A stretch of 64,000 bases of DNA from Nocardia concava NBRC 100430. GTDB lineage: Bacteria; Actinomycetota; Actinomycetes; Mycobacteriales; Mycobacteriaceae. Shown piece after piece: positions 25,667 through 32,712 of the stretch. Below the pieces are notes generated by a model. It saw only the letters and a list, made by a program, of their open reading frames with translations, ran no database searches and was not told the DNA's origin. Numbering within the stretch: position 1 is the stretch's first letter; each line of letters opens with the position of its first letter. Where the stretch lies: contig NZ_BAFX01000080.1 of NCBI RefSeq assembly GCF_000308815.1, forward strand, positions 1 through 64,000, given 5' to 3'. The translations under genes and the position numbers were made by a program.

Positions 25667-25672
25667 TAGCGT
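25667..25672 (+). promoter_or_regulatory. -10 element TAGCGT placed for a leaderless transcript
   Basis: TAGCGT ends 6 nt before the ATG at 25679, with no ribosome-binding site, so the message probably starts at the initiation codon. Confidence 0.5.
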
Positions 25673-25678
25673 CGAATC

Positions 25679-26107
25679 ATGACCAGCACCGCCGCCCGCC
25701 CCGAACTGTCCCCCGCCGCCGCCGACTTCGTCACCGAGCGTCACCTGGCCACCCTCACCACCCTGCGTGCCAACGGCACCCCGCACGTGGTCGCGGTCGG
25801 TTTCACCTGGGATCCCGAGGCCGGGATCGCGCGCATCATCACCAACGACGGCTCCGTCAAGGTCAACAATGTCCGCCGCTCGGGCTACGCCGCGGTCAGC
25901 CAGGTCGACGGTCCGCGCTGGCTCACCCTCGAGGGTCCCGCCACCATTCTCGAGGATCCGGCCTCGGTCGCCGACGCCGTGGAGCGCTACGCGGGCCGCT
26001 ACCGCCAGCCCCGTGAGAACCCGACCCGTGTCGTCATCGCCATCGACGTCCAGCGCGTGCTGGCCAGCAGCGTCTTCAAGACCGACGCCCCCGCCGCTGA
26101 TCACTGA
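25679..26107 (+). CDS. Rv2074-like F420-dependent split-barrel reductase (biliverdin-reductase type)
   Basis: A 142-residue single-domain protein of the flavin/deazaflavin oxidoreductase B family. TERHLATLTTLRANGTPHVVAVGFTWDPE, SVKVNNVRRSGYAAVSQVDG and GRYRQPRENPTRVVIAIDVQRVL correspond to M. tuberculosis Rv2074, shown to reduce biliverdin with F420H2. It is divergent from the Rv2073c-like SDR, exactly as in M. tuberculosis. The cofactor is inferred from the orthologue. Confidence 0.85.
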   Translation: MTSTAARPELSPAAADFVTERHLATLTTLRANGTPHVVAVGFTWDPEAGIARIITNDGSVKVNNVRRSGYAAVSQVDGPRWLTLEGPATILEDPASVADAVERYAGRYRQPRENPTRVVIAIDVQRVLASSVFKTDAPAADH

Positions 26108-26119
26108 CCCCCGCCCGGA

Positions 26120-26186
26120 ATCGGTTGCGCCGATCAGTTTGCGGCGCAACCGATCAGTTCGGGGTGCTGCCGATGAGTTTCGGGCG
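26120..26186 (+). repeat. 12-bp hairpin overlapping three 20-bp direct repeats
   Basis: ATCGGTTGCGCC (26120-26131) and its exact reverse complement (26143-26154) can fold with an 11-nt loop, a likely terminator for the gene ending at 26107 although no U-tract follows. On top of this, CGATSAGTTY recurs at 26131, 26151 and 26171, exactly 20 bp apart. The full units 26127-26146, 26147-26166 and 26167-26186 are similar, which suggests phased protein-binding sites for the downstream hydrolase promoter. Confidence 0.6.
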
Positions 26187-26232
26187 CAGAGATCGTCACC
26201 TCTCCCGAGTGCGCACGAGGGAAGGTAGAACC

Positions 26233-27390
26233 ATGTCCACGCTTCGAGAGGTGTTGCAGGCACACGTCGACGACGGTGGCGTACCGGGTGCGGTGGGGCT
26301 GCTCGCGCGCGGCGATCGAGTCGAGCTCGCCGCGGTCGGCCTCGCCCACACCGGTGGCACGGTGCCGATGGCGGCCGATTCGCTGTTCCGCTGGGCGTCG
26401 ATCACCAAACCGCTGACCGCGGCGGCCCTGCTCATGCTGGTCGAGGACGAGGTCCTCGGCCTGCACGATCCGGTCGCGCCCTGGCTGCCCGAGCTCGCGC
26501 ACCCGATGGTGGTGCGCACCCCGGACAGCCCGATCGACGAGGTGGTGCCGGCGCATCGCCCGATCACGGTCTTCGACCTGCTCAGCTCCCAGGCCGGGTA
26601 CGGCTGGGCCTCCGATTTCGAACTCCCCGCGATCCAGGCGCTGTTCCCGGTGCAGCGCGACGGGCGCGAACCGCGGAGCTATCCGGCGATGGACGCGTGG
26701 CTGCGCGAACTCGCCGCGGTGCCCATGCTGGCCCAGCCGGGCACCGCGTGGCTCTACGACACCTGTTCGGTGCTGCAGGGCGCGCTCATCACCCGCGCGT
26801 CCGGCCGCGCTCTGCCCGAGTTCCTCACGGAGCGGATCTTCGAGCCACTGGGCATGTCCGACACCGGTTTCAGCGTTCCCGACGCCAAGCGCGATCGCTT
26901 CACCAGCTACTACCGCCGTGCTGCCACCGGCTTCGAACTCGCCGACGCGCCCGATGGCCAGTGGAGTACTCCGCCCGCGTTCGCCCTCGGCCACGGCGGT
27001 CTCGTGGGCACCGCTGTGGACTGGCTGCGCTTCGCCCGCATGCTGCTCGCCGACGGTGCCACCCCGGACGGCCGGAAACTGCTCTCCGCCAACTCCGTTC
27101 GCCTGATGACCACCGACCACACCACCCCGGCCACGCGCGCCTACGGCGACCTGTTCCTGGGCGGGCAGGGCTGGGGCTGCGGCGGCACGGTGGATATCGC
27201 CACGATCGAAGCGTGGAACGTCCCCGGCCGCTACGGCTGGGTCGGCGGCACCGGAACCTGTGCGTACCTGGTCCCGTCCACCGGCAGCGTCGCCATCCTG
27301 CTCACCCAGGTGGGCGTGGACAGCCCGACCCCGGACACGACCATGCGCGACTTCTGGCGCTACGCGGCCGATTTCGACGCGAGCGCCTGA
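26233..27390 (+). CDS. Serine hydrolase of the beta-lactamase (class C/EstB) family
   Basis: A 385-residue hydrolase without a signal peptide. The catalytic Ser-x-x-Lys is in FRWASITKPLTAAALL (about residue 56). The second motif, usually Tyr-x-Asn, reads WLYDTCSVL, so its Asn is replaced by Thr. Toward the C-terminus GWVGGTGT corresponds to the third motif. These features favour an esterase or peptidase of the EstB type over a true beta-lactamase. GAAGG precedes the ATG at 26233. Confidence 0.85.
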   Translation: MSTLREVLQAHVDDGGVPGAVGLLARGDRVELAAVGLAHTGGTVPMAADSLFRWASITKPLTAAALLMLVEDEVLGLHDPVAPWLPELAHPMVVRTPDSPIDEVVPAHRPITVFDLLSSQAGYGWASDFELPAIQALFPVQRDGREPRSYPAMDAWLRELAAVPMLAQPGTAWLYDTCSVLQGALITRASGRALPEFLTERIFEPLGMSDTGFSVPDAKRDRFTSYYRRAATGFELADAPDGQWSTPPAFALGHGGLVGTAVDWLRFARMLLADGATPDGRKLLSANSVRLMTTDHTTPATRAYGDLFLGGQGWGCGGTVDIATIEAWNVPGRYGWVGGTGTCAYLVPSTGSVAILLTQVGVDSPTPDTTMRDFWRYAADFDASA

Positions 27391-27404
27391 AGTCCCCGTG
27401 CGCG

Positions 27405-28535
27405 TCAGCCCAGGCGGGTCAGCCCATGCGGCCGCTTGTTCATCGATTCGCAGCCGTCCTCGGTGACGATCACGATGTCCTCGATGCGCGCACCCCAGTT
27501 GCCCGGGAAGTAGATGCCCGGCTCGATGCTGAACGCCATGCCCGGCTCGAGCACCAGGTCATTGCCCGCGACGATGTAAGGCTCCTCGTGCACAGACAGG
27601 CCGATGCCGTGGCCGGTGCGGTGCACGAAGTAGTCGCCGAGACCGGCGGCCACCAGCACGTCGCGGGCGGCGGCGTCGATGGATTCGGCGGTGGCGCCGG
27701 GCCGGACGGCGGCGACCGCGGCGGCCTGGGCACGTTCCAGCTCCGCGAACTGGGCCGCGACCTCCTCATCGGGCTCGCCCAGCACGTAGGTGCGGGTGGA
27801 ATCGGAGAAGTAACCGGGCTCGACCGGGCCGCCGATATCGATGACCACCACATCACCGGACTCGATCACGCGATCCGACACCAGGTGGTGCGGGTCCGCG
27901 CCGTGCGGGCCGCTGCCCACGATGACGAAATCGGCCTCGGTGTGGCCCTCCTCGACAATTGCGGCGGCGATATCCGCGCCCACCTCGGCCTCGGTGCGGC
28001 CGGGGCGCAGGAACTCACCCATCCGGGCGTGCACCCGGTCGATCGCCGCGCCCGCGCGCCGCAGCGCCTCGATCTCGCTGGGATCCTTCACCATTCGCAG
28101 CTCCCGCAGCAGCGGGGTGGCCGAAACCGGCAGCGAGCCAAGCTGTTCGGCGATGGGCAGCAGGTGCAGGGCGGGCATCACATCGGTGACCGCCACGCGC
28201 GCACCGGCATTGAGCACGCCGCGGACGATGCGGTAAGGGTCCACCCCGTCCACCCAGTCCACGATCTGCAGCCCGAGCTCCCCGGCGGCCGACCCCTTCA
28301 GGGAGGCCAGCTCCAGCTTCGGGATCACCACCGAGGGCGTCTCCCCGCTCGCCGGGATCACCAAACAGGTCAGCCGCTCGAAGGATTGGGCCCGCGATCC
28401 CATCAGGAACCGCAGGTCAGGCCCCGGTGTGATGAGTAGCGCGTCCAGATGGGCATTGCGCGTCAACTCCGCCGCCCGCTCCAATCGCGCCCCGTAGACC
28501 TCCGCCGCGAACCGTGACTCGTCATGAGAGCTCAT
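27405..28535 (-). CDS. M24-family Xaa-Pro dipeptidase/aminopeptidase (Rv2089c/PepE-like)
   Basis: A 376-residue cytoplasmic metallopeptidase closely following M. tuberculosis Rv2089c in length and sequence. The N-terminal creatinase-like domain includes ITPGPDLRFLMGSRAQSFERL. The catalytic pita-bread domain supplies the five metal ligands: VVIDIGG, FSDSTRT, RTGHGIG, IEPGIYFPG and ARIEDIV. The ATG at 28535 matches the family start; a longer reading adds only Gly- and Arg-rich residues. It marks the left end of the conserved proteasome neighbourhood. Confidence 0.92.
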   Translation of the reverse strand: MSSHDESRFAAEVYGARLERAAELTRNAHLDALLITPGPDLRFLMGSRAQSFERLTCLVIPASGETPSVVIPKLELASLKGSAAGELGLQIVDWVDGVDPYRIVRGVLNAGARVAVTDVMPALHLLPIAEQLGSLPVSATPLLRELRMVKDPSEIEALRRAGAAIDRVHARMGEFLRPGRTEAEVGADIAAAIVEEGHTEADFVIVGSGPHGADPHHLVSDRVIESGDVVVIDIGGPVEPGYFSDSTRTYVLGEPDEEVAAQFAELERAQAAAVAAVRPGATAESIDAAARDVLVAAGLGDYFVHRTGHGIGLSVHEEPYIVAGNDLVLEPGMAFSIEPGIYFPGNWGARIEDIVIVTEDGCESMNKRPHGLTRLG

Positions 28536-28716
28536 GCCGTCCGACGCTACTCCCCGACCCCCGCCACCCTCCAGCCACCGACGAACTTCGCACCCCCACT
28601 GCCGAGTCACCCACCCTGACAGCGCACCGACCCCACTGCGCCACAGAACCTTTCATCACGGCGTCCCGAACACTGTGTCCTTCACCGCAGCACCGCACCG
28701 CGACAACCTCGCGCCA

Positions 28717-28770
28717 GGCGAGCACGCTCGCCCGAGCAGCCACTTCGGAGCGACCCGATGCGGCTAGGGT
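28717..28770 (+). promoter_or_regulatory. dGTPase promoter: 7-bp-arm palindrome plus -10 TAGGGT
   Basis: GGCGAGC-AC-GCTCGCC at 28717-28732 is a perfect palindrome. The -10 hexamer TAGGGT lies at 28765-28770 and ends 6 nt before the ATG at 28777. The spacing implies a leaderless transcript with an operator just upstream of the -35 region. Confidence 0.5.
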
Positions 28771-28776
28771 CGAACC

Positions 28777-30351
28777 ATGATTGGTGATAGCCCGGACCCA
28801 CGGACAGTTCGGCGCTGGCGCGGCTCCGCCGATTCCGCGCACCCGACGACCGCTGATCTCGCCGCGAGCCCGTATCGGGTGGATCGCGACCGCATCGTGG
28901 CCTCGCCCTTCTTCGCCCGGCTCGGCGGCGTCACGCAGGTGGTGAGCGCCAGCGGATCCAGCCTGCTGCACAACCGTTTGACCCACAGCCTCAAGGTCGC
29001 TCAGGTGGCGCGGGCGATCGCGGAACGCCTGTCGGCCGACGACCGGCTGACGCCGCTGCTGGACGCGCTCGGCGGCTGCGATCCGGACGTGGTCGAGGCC
29101 GCCGGACTCGCGCACGACCTCGGTCATCCACCGTTCGGACACCTCGGTGAGCAGGTGCTCGATCGCCTGGCCAGGCACCGATTCGGCCTGCCGGACGGTT
29201 TCGAGGGCAATGCCCAGAGCCTGCGCATCGTCACCACCGCCGATACCGGCGGGCCCAGCGGGATCGGGCTCGACCTGACCGCCGCGGTCCGCGCTGCGAT
29301 CCTGAAATACCCGTGGACTCGCCTGACGCATCCCGACCCGCACCCCCGTCACCTGGCCGAACCGCCCCGGGGCGCGTCCGAGCCCAGCGATGCTCCGGGC
29401 ACCGGCTCGAGCAAGTTCTCCGTCTACATCACCGAGTGGGACGAGATGGCGCAGGCCAGAGCCCCGTTCGACGGGAAACTCGCCTCCTGGCAGCAGACGG
29501 TCGAGGCATCGGTCATGGATATCGCGGACGACATCGCCTACGCCATCCACGATCTCGAGGATTTCCACCGCATCGGGGTGCTGCAATACGCGCCCATCGC
29601 GGCCGAGCTCGACCAATGGCGTTCCAGCCGTGGCGAACTCGCCGAACTCGACCGCGCCGAACTGGCCAAGCGGTCGCGGCGGCCCGGTTGCTCGCTCGAA
29701 CTGCTGCGCCGCCGGCTCCACCACCGCGATTCCTGGATCGTGGACGACGACGCCTTCGCCGCCGCCGTGGCGCGGGTGTCGGCCGAACTGGTCGACGGGC
29801 TGCTCGCCACACCCTTCGACGGGTCGGCCGAGGCCGAGCAGACCGTCGGCAGGTTCTCCGCCGGTTGGACAACGAGATTGGTATCCGGCATCACCGTGGT
29901 GCCGGACCCGCCGACTCGATCCGGGCATGTGATGCTCGGTCCCGCGCAGTGGCACGAAGTCCAGGTGCTCAAGTTCGTCCACAAGCAATTCGTCTTGCTC
30001 CGACCGGATCTCGCGCTACACCAGCGCGGGCAGGCCCAGCTGATCACCGCCCTCGTCGAGGCCCTCGACCACTGGCTCGAAGACCGCTACGAGGCCAAAC
30101 GGCTGCCGCACCGGCTGCAGGACCTGGCCGAACGCGCCGAAGAGGAATACAGCGCCCTCGCCGCCACCGACCTGTCCGTCATCGGCCTCGCGGATGAGAT
30201 TCCGCGCGGCATGGAGCGAATCCGCAAGCTGGCGCGGGGACGCGCGGTCATCGATTTCGTCGCCTCGCTGACCGACGGCCAGGCCGCCGCGCTGCTCGAC
30301 GCCCTGTCCGGCCGCAGCTCCCAACCGTGGTCGGACATGTACGTGCTCTAG
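28777..30351 (+). CDS. dgt: dGTPase-like deoxynucleoside triphosphate triphosphohydrolase (HD domain)
   Basis: A 524-residue enzyme that would hydrolyse dNTPs to nucleoside and triphosphate. HD-domain metal ligands are His70 (NRLTHSLKVAQ), His113-Asp114 (AHDLGHPPFGH) and a later Asp in MDIADDIAYAIHDLEDF. The N-terminal HNRLTHS and the GFEGNAQSLRI segment are characteristic of the dGTPase family. It is divergent from the PepE-like gene and 46 nt upstream of the exonuclease. In M. tuberculosis the PepE and exonuclease genes are adjacent, so this gene is an addition to the conserved order. Confidence 0.9.
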   Translation: MIGDSPDPRTVRRWRGSADSAHPTTADLAASPYRVDRDRIVASPFFARLGGVTQVVSASGSSLLHNRLTHSLKVAQVARAIAERLSADDRLTPLLDALGGCDPDVVEAAGLAHDLGHPPFGHLGEQVLDRLARHRFGLPDGFEGNAQSLRIVTTADTGGPSGIGLDLTAAVRAAILKYPWTRLTHPDPHPRHLAEPPRGASEPSDAPGTGSSKFSVYITEWDEMAQARAPFDGKLASWQQTVEASVMDIADDIAYAIHDLEDFHRIGVLQYAPIAAELDQWRSSRGELAELDRAELAKRSRRPGCSLELLRRRLHHRDSWIVDDDAFAAAVARVSAELVDGLLATPFDGSAEAEQTVGRFSAGWTTRLVSGITVVPDPPTRSGHVMLGPAQWHEVQVLKFVHKQFVLLRPDLALHQRGQAQLITALVEALDHWLEDRYEAKRLPHRLQDLAERAEEEYSALAATDLSVIGLADEIPRGMERIRKLARGRAVIDFVASLTDGQAAALLDALSGRSSQPWSDMYVL

Positions 30352-30383
30352 CCGCCGTGCGCCTGGATGTCGGCCGGTCCCGG

Positions 30384-30389
30384 TAGGGT
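30384..30389 (+). promoter_or_regulatory. -10 element TAGGGT upstream of the exonuclease
   Basis: TAGGGT ends 8 nt before the ATG at 30398. No ribosome-binding site is present, so the exonuclease can be expressed from its own leaderless message as well as by read-through from the dGTPase gene. Confidence 0.45.
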
Positions 30390-30397
30390 CGTGCGCT

Positions 30398-31366
30398 ATG
30401 AGCAACCCTGCCGCCGGTCCGCTGTTGCTGCTCGATGGGGCGAGTCTGTGGTTCCGGGCGTTCTACGCGATCCCGGACAAGATCACCGCACCCGACGGGC
30501 GACCGGTGAATGCCCTGCGCGGCTTCACCGATATGGTCGCGGCCCTGGTCAAGCAGCATGCGCCGAGCCGGTTGGTGGTGTGCCTGGACCTGGATTGGCG
30601 GCCGCAGTACCGGGTCGATCTGGTGCCCTCCTACAAGGCGCATCGCGTCGCCGAGGAGGGCGGCGTCTCGGCCGACGGGGTGGAGCTCGAGGAAGTGCCG
30701 GACACGCTGACGCCGCAGGTCGACATGATCATGGAGGTGCTGGAGGCCGCCGGTATCGCGACCGCCGGGGCCGTGGGCCTCGAGGCCGATGACGTGATCG
30801 GGACGCTCGCCACCCGTGAGAGCACCGACGAGGTGATCGTGGTCAGCGGCGATCGGGACCTGCTGCAGCTCGTACGCGATACCCCGGCCCCTCCGGTGCG
30901 CGTGTTCTACGTCGGCCGCGGCCTGGCCAAGGCGGAGCTGTGGGGCCCGGCCGAGGTGTCCGCGAAATACGGTGTGCCCGAACAGAACGCGGGCCCGGCC
31001 TACGCCGATATGGCCACGCTGCGCGGCGACGCCTCCGACGGCCTGCCCGGTGTCGCGGGCATCGGCGACAAGTCCGCCGCTCAGCTGATCTCCAAATACG
31101 GTTCTGTCGAGGACTTGCGCGCCGCGGCCGCCGACCCGGACTCGGATATGGCCAAGGGCGTGCGCGCCAAACTCATTGCCGCCGATGATTATCTGAAGGC
31201 CGCGGCTCCCGTGGTCCGGGTGGTCCGCGATGCCCAGGTCGACTACTCCGGCCCGGACCTATTGGCCCGCCTCCCGGCCGATCCGGATCGACTGGCGCAG
31301 TTGGCCGTTGCCTACAACGCCGAGAGCCCGGTCAAGCGCCTGATCACCGCCCTGGCCAAGCGCTGA
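30398..31366 (+). CDS. 5'-3' exonuclease (Rv2090-like, PolA N-terminal nuclease fold)
   Basis: A 322-residue FEN/PIN-like nuclease corresponding to the N-terminal domain of DNA polymerase I, as in M. tuberculosis Rv2090. Acidic metal ligands are seen in LLLDGASLWFRAFYA, VVCLDLDW, GLEADDVIGTLA and VVSGDRDLLQLV. The helix-hairpin-helix is GLPGVAGIGDKSAAQLI. It removes RNA primers or flaps during replication and repair. Its position after the PepE-like gene reproduces the M. tuberculosis order. Confidence 0.92.
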   Translation: MSNPAAGPLLLLDGASLWFRAFYAIPDKITAPDGRPVNALRGFTDMVAALVKQHAPSRLVVCLDLDWRPQYRVDLVPSYKAHRVAEEGGVSADGVELEEVPDTLTPQVDMIMEVLEAAGIATAGAVGLEADDVIGTLATRESTDEVIVVSGDRDLLQLVRDTPAPPVRVFYVGRGLAKAELWGPAEVSAKYGVPEQNAGPAYADMATLRGDASDGLPGVAGIGDKSAAQLISKYGSVEDLRAAAADPDSDMAKGVRAKLIAADDYLKAAAPVVRVVRDAQVDYSGPDLLARLPADPDRLAQLAVAYNAESPVKRLITALAKR

Positions 31367-31386
31367 GGACGACACCCGAGGGCCGG

Positions 31387-31794
31387 TCAGTGCCGTAGCG
31401 GCCCGACCGGCCAGGTTTCAGGCTTGCCGTCGAGATCGGTGATGGCCGCCTCGGTGAAGAATCCGTCCTGCAATTTCCGCAGCGTGATGTGGGTGCCGCC
31501 GCTGGCCAGCTTCCCGGCCGCGCAACTCGGCTGACAGACCCGCCGGTACTCGGTGCCGTCGCCCTCGGCGGTATCGGGTCCCCAACTGCTCCAGGTGATA
31601 TCGCGGACGCTGAGCCCGCCGTCCCCGCAGGCCAGCACCATGCTCGACGGCTGCACGTCGGTCTTGCCGCTGATGCAGTCATTGACCATCGGGGTCGCAC
31701 CCTCGGCCCCGGCGAACGGTGCCGACGCCAGTCCGGCGGCGGCCACCGCGGCCACGGTCGCGGTCCAGCCGATGGTTCGAACTGTCAGGTTCAT
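31387..31794 (-). CDS. Small secreted protein of unknown function
   Basis: A 135-residue exported protein with a clear signal peptide (residues 1-30, VRTIGWTATVAAVAAAGLASAPFAGAEG in parts, cleavage after an Ala). Four cysteines remain in the mature chain (NDCISG, VLACGDG, RRVCQPSCAA), enough for two disulfides. The pattern, with DGGLSVRDITWSSWG, recurs in many small envelope proteins of Nocardia-like bacteria. No function is recognised. It converges with the exonuclease gene. Confidence 0.75.
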   Translation of the reverse strand: MNLTVRTIGWTATVAAVAAAGLASAPFAGAEGATPMVNDCISGKTDVQPSSMVLACGDGGLSVRDITWSSWGPDTAEGDGTEYRRVCQPSCAAGKLASGGTHITLRKLQDGFFTEAAITDLDGKPETWPVGPLRH

Positions 31795-31947
31795 AACTCC
31801 CCCCGATCACGATCAAGTAGAGAATTTCCGCCCACTGTACTCGCGACAGGAAACGAGACAACCCCCGGCAATCGCGAAGGCCCGGCCGCGATCTCATCGA
31901 TCACGCCCGGGCCCAACACAATTGGCCGTCAAGCTACCGGCGAGAAA

Positions 31948-32658
31948 TCAGCTCGGACGGCCGACCTCGTAGGTGCCGTCATCCTTGGTGATCTTGATGG
32001 TCACCTTCTTGGCCTCGCCGCCCACCTTGAGGGTGCAGTCGAAGGTCTTGTCGACCTCGACCTTCTCCCCCGACGGGCAGCTCACGTCCTGGACGTCGTC
32101 GATGCCGTAGGAGTCCTTGAGCACCTTCTGCACACCGGTCGCCACGGCCTTGTTGTCCAGCTGGTCCTTGCTCAGCAGCCAGGCCAGACCACCACCGGCC
32201 GCGGCCAGCACGACCACGACGGCAGCCACGATGCCGATGATCAGGCCGGTCTTCTTCTTGGCGGGCGCCTGCTGCTGCGGCCACTGCTGACCGGGCTGCT
32301 GGTTCCAATCCTGCTGACCGGGCTGACCCTGCTGCGGCCACTGCGGCTGCGACTGCCCCCACTGCTGCACCGGCTGCTGCGGCTGGCTCTGACCCCAGGG
32401 CTGCTGGACCGGCTGCTGCGGCTGGGACTGTCCCCACGGCTGCTGCTGCGGTTGCTGCGGCTGGCTCTGCCCCCACGGCTGCTGTTGCGGCTGTTGCTGG
32501 GACGGATCGCCCCACTGCGTGGTCGGCTGCGCGGGCTGCTGGCCACCCCATTGCTGAGTCGGTCCGGCGCCGGGCGCGGGCTGCTGCCCACCCCACTGCT
32601 GCGTCGGATCGTTGCCTCCCCCTTGAGGGGCGTCATTCGGTCCGTACGGGCCGCTCAT
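31948..32658 (-). CDS. Gln/Pro/Trp-rich repeat membrane protein with DUF4333 domain (Rv2091c position)
   Basis: A 236-residue protein in three parts. Residues 1-130 are a low-complexity cytoplasmic tail made of repeats: QQWGGQQP at about 20 and 35, then a 13-residue unit PWGQSQPQQPxQQ at 61, 74, 87 and (variant) 99. Residues 138-162 are one transmembrane helix after AKKKT. The outside C-terminal DUF4333 domain has two cysteines (VSCPSGE, FDCTLKV). It occupies the place of M. tuberculosis Rv2091c. The role is unknown; DUF4333 domains are envelope-associated. Confidence 0.8.
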   Translation of the reverse strand: MSGPYGPNDAPQGGGNDPTQQWGGQQPAPGAGPTQQWGGQQPAQPTTQWGDPSQQQPQQQPWGQSQPQQPQQQPWGQSQPQQPVQQPWGQSQPQQPVQQWGQSQPQWPQQGQPGQQDWNQQPGQQWPQQQAPAKKKTGLIIGIVAAVVVVLAAAGGGLAWLLSKDQLDNKAVATGVQKVLKDSYGIDDVQDVSCPSGEKVEVDKTFDCTLKVGGEAKKVTIKITKDDGTYEVGRPS

Positions 32659-32712
32659 TGCTTGCCTCCACTCGCAAATCCGTTGCTCTTTATCAAAGCA
32701 CAGTCGTATCTA

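Noticed and set aside
26233..27390. Beta-lactamase conferring drug resistance
   Set aside because: There is no signal peptide, and the Tyr-x-Asn motif is changed to Tyr-Asp-Thr, so a cytoplasmic esterase or peptidase is more likely.
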